This document shows positions 6,416 to 8,868 of a stretch of 8,868 bases of DNA, one piece after another. This stretch comes from Rhodospirillales bacterium (GTDB taxonomy: Bacteria; Pseudomonadota; Alphaproteobacteria; Acetobacterales; Acetobacteraceae). Below the pieces are notes generated by a model that worked only from the letters and a program-made list of their open reading frames with translations, ran no database searches and was not told the origin of the DNA. Location of the stretch: the NCBI GenBank assembly GCA_018971905.1, contig JAGWZS010000063.1, positions 1 through 8,868 on the forward strand, in the 5' to 3' direction. Position numbers and translations under genes: made by a program. Every line of letters starts with the position of its first letter. Positions within the stretch are counted from its first letter, which is position 1.

Positions 6416-7691
6416 AGGGCTGATTCAGGCTGGTAGGCGCGGGAGAGGCAATACTGGGCTGGCCGGGAGCAATCGAGAATACCGCCAAGCCGCGCTTCAC
6501 TGTTCCATCGGGTTGCAGAACAATAAGCCCGTCCGTGCCAGTGAAGCCGGAAGGTGCTGTAAGAACCTGGGTGGTGTAGCCGCCGGAAGACGAAGCGAGT
6601 TTGGCCAAGGCCGCGGCATCGAAGGCGATATCCGCAATACCCGGTGGCATGCTGCCATAGGCGGCGCTGTATTTGGCGTCGAAGGACGTGGCCGCGGCTG
6701 GGTCCGGCGCCGCGTAGATGGCACCCAGCAAAGCCGGCTGGCTTGCCATTGCGCTGGCAAGCGGCGCCCATAAAGCTGGCCCCATCAACTGCACCTGCGG
6801 CGCCGAAACATCGTAGTATGGCAAGAAGTTGGCCAGCTCGGCCAGCGTGTTGCCATCCGTCGCGCCAATAAATAACGCATTGAAGCTGGGAGGCGCCACC
6901 TGCTGGCGGCGCAACTCGCGGGCTCTTTCAAGCCCTGCTTCGGTGTTGTCATCTTTCGCAGCTTTAATCTGCGCCATGAGTGCCGCACCGCGTCCGTCCC
7001 AGTCCGAGATTTCTCGCACTGCATCGTTCACGCTGGAGAAATCCTGATCATAATAAACGATCTGTGGTGGCGGCTCGCTGAGGGAGGCAGCCTCCTGCTG
7101 CAAGGCTTGCGCCAGGCTGTGGCCGAAGTCCGTGCCAGGCAACAGCCCGGCAAGCTGGGTGTGGCCCGCATCCGCCGCCGCCTGCGCCACGCGCGCCACC
7201 TGCTGGGCCGGGGTAATGCCCAGCGCCCACACGCCTGGGGCGGACACCGCGCTGTCGTTGGTGAAGGCCAGAACATTCACGCCCGCCTGCTTTGCAACAG
7301 GGGCAACCGCCTGGGTTTCACCCGCAGTCAGCGGACCAAGAATAATGCCATCTCCCGCGGCCAGACCCGCCTGCGCTGCGCTGACGGCCCCCGCCGGAGT
7401 GCCGCCAGTGTCGCGGATGTCGAGCGAGGGAGAGCTTCCGGGCGGGAAAGCCAGCTTCGCGGCGTTGGCCAGCGCCTGGCCAACGGGCGCGAGCGGGCCT
7501 GAAAGCGGCACCAGCAGCAGCACATTGCCGGAAGTTTTGCCGAACCCGCCGGAAGCAGGTACTGCGCCTGATGTTAACGGCATGGGCAGACCGGAGTTGC
7601 CCGGAATTTGAGGGGCTTGACCGGCGCAGCTTACCAGCGCCAGCGTGGCGCCAAGGAGCGCGGATGAACGAAGATACGGCACGAGACGCAA
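6414..7691 (-). CDS. PBP-activator-like lipoprotein (LpoA/LppC family, periplasmic-binding-protein fold)
   Basis: With a TTG start at 7691 the product is 425 residues: a short basic and hydrophobic signal peptide (MRLVPYLRSSALLGATLALV) ending in the lipobox LVSC with Cys22 as the lipidation site. The residue after Cys is Ala, consistent with outer-membrane sorting. A low-complexity Gly/Pro/Ser linker (23-55) leads into a type 1 periplasmic-binding-like domain with NVLLLVPLSGPLAPVGQAL from 56, GDGIILGPLTAGET from 113, VLAFTNDSAV at 140-149, AGLLPGTDFGHSLAQAL from 181 and FNALFIGATDGNTLAEL from 270. E. coli LpoA, which activates PBP1A, is much longer because of an N-terminal helical-repeat domain missing here; short forms like this occur in alphaproteobacteria. 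Activation of a PBP is inferred from the family only. The frame runs 55 codons further upstream, but that stretch is antisense to rsmI and would bury the signal peptide. It is first of four closely spaced minus-strand genes. Confidence 0.88.
   Translation of the reverse strand: MRLVPYLRSSALLGATLALVSCAGQAPQIPGNSGLPMPLTSGAVPASGGFGKTSGNVLLLVPLSGPLAPVGQALANAAKLAFPPGSSPSLDIRDTGGTPAGAVSAAQAGLAAGDGIILGPLTAGETQAVAPVAKQAGVNVLAFTNDSAVSAPGVWALGITPAQQVARVAQAAADAGHTQLAGLLPGTDFGHSLAQALQQEAASLSEPPPQIVYYDQDFSSVNDAVREISDWDGRGAALMAQIKAAKDDNTEAGLERARELRRQQVAPPSFNALFIGATDGNTLAELANFLPYYDVSAPQVQLMGPALWAPLASAMASQPALLGAIYAAPDPAAATSFDAKYSAAYGSMPPGIADIAFDAAALAKLASSSGGYTTQVLTAPSGFTGTDGLIVLQPDGTVKRGLAVFSIAPGQPSIASPAPTSLNQP
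7653..7658 (+). promoter_or_regulatory. Ribosome binding site deciding the rsmI start
   Basis: AAGGAG lies five bases before ATG 7664. This near-ideal site fixes the rsmI start even though it lies inside the divergent lipoprotein gene. Confidence 0.75.
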
Positions 7692-8581
7692 TTCAAGACC
7701 CTCCAACGGACGCGCCCCCCCGGACACAAATCCGGGAGTCCCTGCCCGCTCTTGTGCTGGTTTCCACGCCAATCGGCAACATGCAAGACCTCTCCGCCCG
7801 GGCAAGAGAGGTGTTATCTGGCGTGAATGTAATTTTGTGCGAAGATACCAGGACAAGCGCCGTGCTACTGCGCGCCCACGGCATTACGCAAAAATGCTTC
7901 GCTCTGCATGACCATAACGAAGAAGCGGCACTCCCCAGGCTGATTGAGGCAATGCGTGAGGGGCAGCGGTTTGCGCTGATCTCTGACGCTGGCACACCGC
8001 TGGTCTCGGACCCCGGCTACCGGCTGGTGCGCGCGGCCATCGAGGCGGGATTGAGTGTCTCCGGTGTGCCGGGGGCAAATGCCGCGGTGTTGGCCCTCAC
8101 GCTCTCCGGCCTACCGCCGCAACCGTTTTTGTTTTCCGGGTTTATGCCACCGAAATCCGGCGCTAGGCGGGCCGCATTGGCAAAGCTGCGCGGCGCGGAA
8201 CTGGCCGGGCTGAACGCCACCCATATTTTCTATGAGGCGCCGCACCGGCTGGCTGAATTCCTGCAGGATGCCGAATCGGCATTTGGCCCGCGCCCGGCGG
8301 CTGTATGCCGGGAGTTGACCAAGCATTTCGAGGAAGTGCGGCGCGGCACGCTGGCCGTGCTTGCGGCCCATTACGCGGCGGCGGCGGCGCGGGGGGAGAT
8401 TGTGGTGGTGATCGGCCCGGCGGATGACGGCGAGGCCGGCGCCGAATCGCTCGACGAGTCGCTCCGAATCGCGCTGGCAAGCATGAGTGTGAAGGATGCC
8501 GCCGCCGCCGTGGCGGCAGCGACCGGATTACCCAAAAAACAGGTGTACAAGCGCGCGCTGGAGCTGGCGGGTCAGGGGTAG
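7664..8581 (+). CDS. rsmI: 16S rRNA (cytidine-1402-2'-O)-methyltransferase RsmI
   Basis: RsmI methylates the 2'-O-ribose of C1402 in the decoding centre of 16S rRNA, using S-adenosylmethionine. The 305-residue product has the tetrapyrrole-methylase-type fold with all usual blocks: LVSTPIGNMQDLSARAREVL at 32-51, CEDTRTS at 59-65, HDHNE at 82-86, SDAGTPLVSDPGYRLV at 107-122, GVPGANAAVLALTLSGLP at 134-151, FLFSGFMPPKSG at 155-166, YEAPHRL at 190-196, CRELTKHFEE from 215, and RGEIVVVIGP at 243-252. The C-terminal helical region (about 275-303, ending GLPKKQVYKRALEL) is present. The roughly 28 residues before the first conserved block are an unconserved extension. The start at 7664 is fixed by the AAGGAG upstream. 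It overlaps the divergent lipoprotein gene by 28 bases and the convergent pdxH by 10. yraN, a frequent downstream neighbour of rsmI, is not here. Confidence 0.96.
   Translation: MNEDTARDAIQDPPTDAPPRTQIRESLPALVLVSTPIGNMQDLSARAREVLSGVNVILCEDTRTSAVLLRAHGITQKCFALHDHNEEAALPRLIEAMREGQRFALISDAGTPLVSDPGYRLVRAAIEAGLSVSGVPGANAAVLALTLSGLPPQPFLFSGFMPPKSGARRAALAKLRGAELAGLNATHIFYEAPHRLAEFLQDAESAFGPRPAAVCRELTKHFEEVRRGTLAVLAAHYAAAAARGEIVVVIGPADDGEAGAESLDESLRIALASMSVKDAAAAVAAATGLPKKQVYKRALELAGQG
7699..7704 (-). promoter_or_regulatory. Ribosome binding site deciding the TTG start of the lipoprotein gene
   Basis: On the minus strand GGAGGG is followed by a seven-base spacer and TTG at 7691. The only other nearby candidate, GTG at 7682, would be 16 bases away, too far for this site. 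The TTG start also gives a signal peptide of normal length. Confidence 0.65.
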
Positions 8582-8868
8582 AGGTAACCCGTTTCCCAGT
8601 TTTCGCCGTTCAGCTTGAAAATCCGCCGGTCGTGCAGGCGGTAATCCACCCCCTGCCAGAATTCGAAATAATCCGGTTTTAACCGCCAGCCGGACCAGAA
8701 TTCAGGCCGGGGCACCGGCTGGCCAGAGAAGCGGGTTTCGGCCTCGCGCAGCCGCTCCTCGAAGATGGCGCGCGATGCCAAGGGGCGGGACTGCTCCGAA
8801 GCCCAGGCGCCAAGCTGCGAGATGCGCGGGCGTGTCGCGAAATATTCATCGGCCGTAGCGGGCTCGAC
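8572..8868 (-). CDS. pdxH: Pyridoxamine/pyridoxine 5'-phosphate oxidase PdxH (C-terminal part, runs off right edge)
   Basis: PdxH is a cytoplasmic FMN enzyme that oxidises pyridoxine or pyridoxamine 5'-phosphate to pyridoxal phosphate, the last step of vitamin B6 cofactor synthesis and salvage. The visible 98 residues form the C-terminal half: EYFATRPRISQLGAWASEQS, then the helix ASRAIFEERLREAETRF, then PRPEFWSGWRL, FEFWQG and YRLHDRRIF. RLHDR contains the Arg and His that correspond to substrate-contacting residues of the E. coli enzyme (Arg197, His199). The usual C-terminal ending, LxP after a Trp-containing strand, is present as NWETGYLYP. The start codon lies outside the window. The stop overlaps the end of rsmI by 10 bases. 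Confidence 0.95.
   Translation of the reverse strand, partial: VEPATADEYFATRPRISQLGAWASEQSRPLASRAIFEERLREAETRFSGQPVPRPEFWSGWRLKPDYFEFWQGVDYRLHDRRIFKLNGENWETGYLYP

Noticed and set aside
7132..7611. Plus-strand open frame of 159 codons upstream of rsmI
   Set aside because: It lies opposite the conserved binding-protein domain of the lipoprotein, and its composition is Ala/Ser/Pro-rich without motifs.
7571..7663. 31-codon N-terminal extension of rsmI
   Set aside because: AAGGAG five bases before ATG 7664 fixes the start. The upstream codons are antisense to the lipoprotein signal and linker region and have no family similarity.
7692..7856. 55-codon N-terminal extension of the lipoprotein gene
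   Set aside because: It would place the signal peptide and lipobox 55 residues inside the protein and is antisense to rsmI. A strong ribosome binding site supports TTG 7691.
1..8868. tRNA, rRNA, CRISPR arrays, insertion sequences, attachment sites
   Set aside because: Nearly all bases are accounted for by protein-coding genes. I saw no cloverleaf-like, periodic-repeat or transposase-like sequence in the small gaps or at gene boundaries.

Overview
This 8.9 kb window is a densely packed, high-GC stretch of bacterial chromosome. The genes present suggest an alphaproteobacterium, plausibly Acetobacteraceae or another Rhodospirillales member; this is inferred from gene style, not proven. They are a divergent PBP-activator-like lipoprotein/rsmI pair, a PhoR-type kinase with almost no periplasmic domain, a membrane-anchored FMN-binding glutamate-synthase-like protein and anmK. 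I see no RNA genes, CRISPR array, insertion sequence, phage gene or replication origin. No gap between genes exceeds about 61 bases, and four gene pairs overlap.

Layout from left to right. (1) 1-714, minus: the N-terminal 238 residues of a GT87/DUF2029-type membrane glycosyltransferase that runs off the left edge. (2) 742-1836, plus: anmK, 1,6-anhydro-N-acetylmuramic acid kinase. (3) 1818-7691, minus: a tightly packed run of four genes transcribed right to left. In transcription order these are a PBP-activator-like lipoprotein (LpoA/LppC family), a PhoR-like sensor histidine kinase, a membrane-anchored FMN/[3Fe-4S] glutamate-synthase-like protein, and a large GT-C-type membrane protein whose TTG start overlaps the preceding stop. 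(4) 7664-8581, plus: rsmI, the 16S rRNA 2'-O-ribose methyltransferase, overlapping the lipoprotein gene head to head by 28 bases. (5) 8572-8868, minus: the C-terminal 98 residues of pdxH, pyridoxamine-phosphate oxidase.

Functionally, several genes point at the cell envelope: the putative peptidoglycan-synthase activator, a kinase of the phosphate-sensing type, two polytopic glycosyltransferase-like proteins, and anmK for peptidoglycan recycling. RsmI and PdxH are housekeeping. The least understood piece is the coupled pair of the membrane-anchored glutamate-synthase-like protein and the GT-C protein, lying downstream of the lipoprotein and an orphan kinase. Co-transcription of the four genes is inferred from spacing alone. 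The left-end glycosyltransferase gene is visibly lower in GC (about 55 percent by hand count) than the lines I sampled in the other genes.
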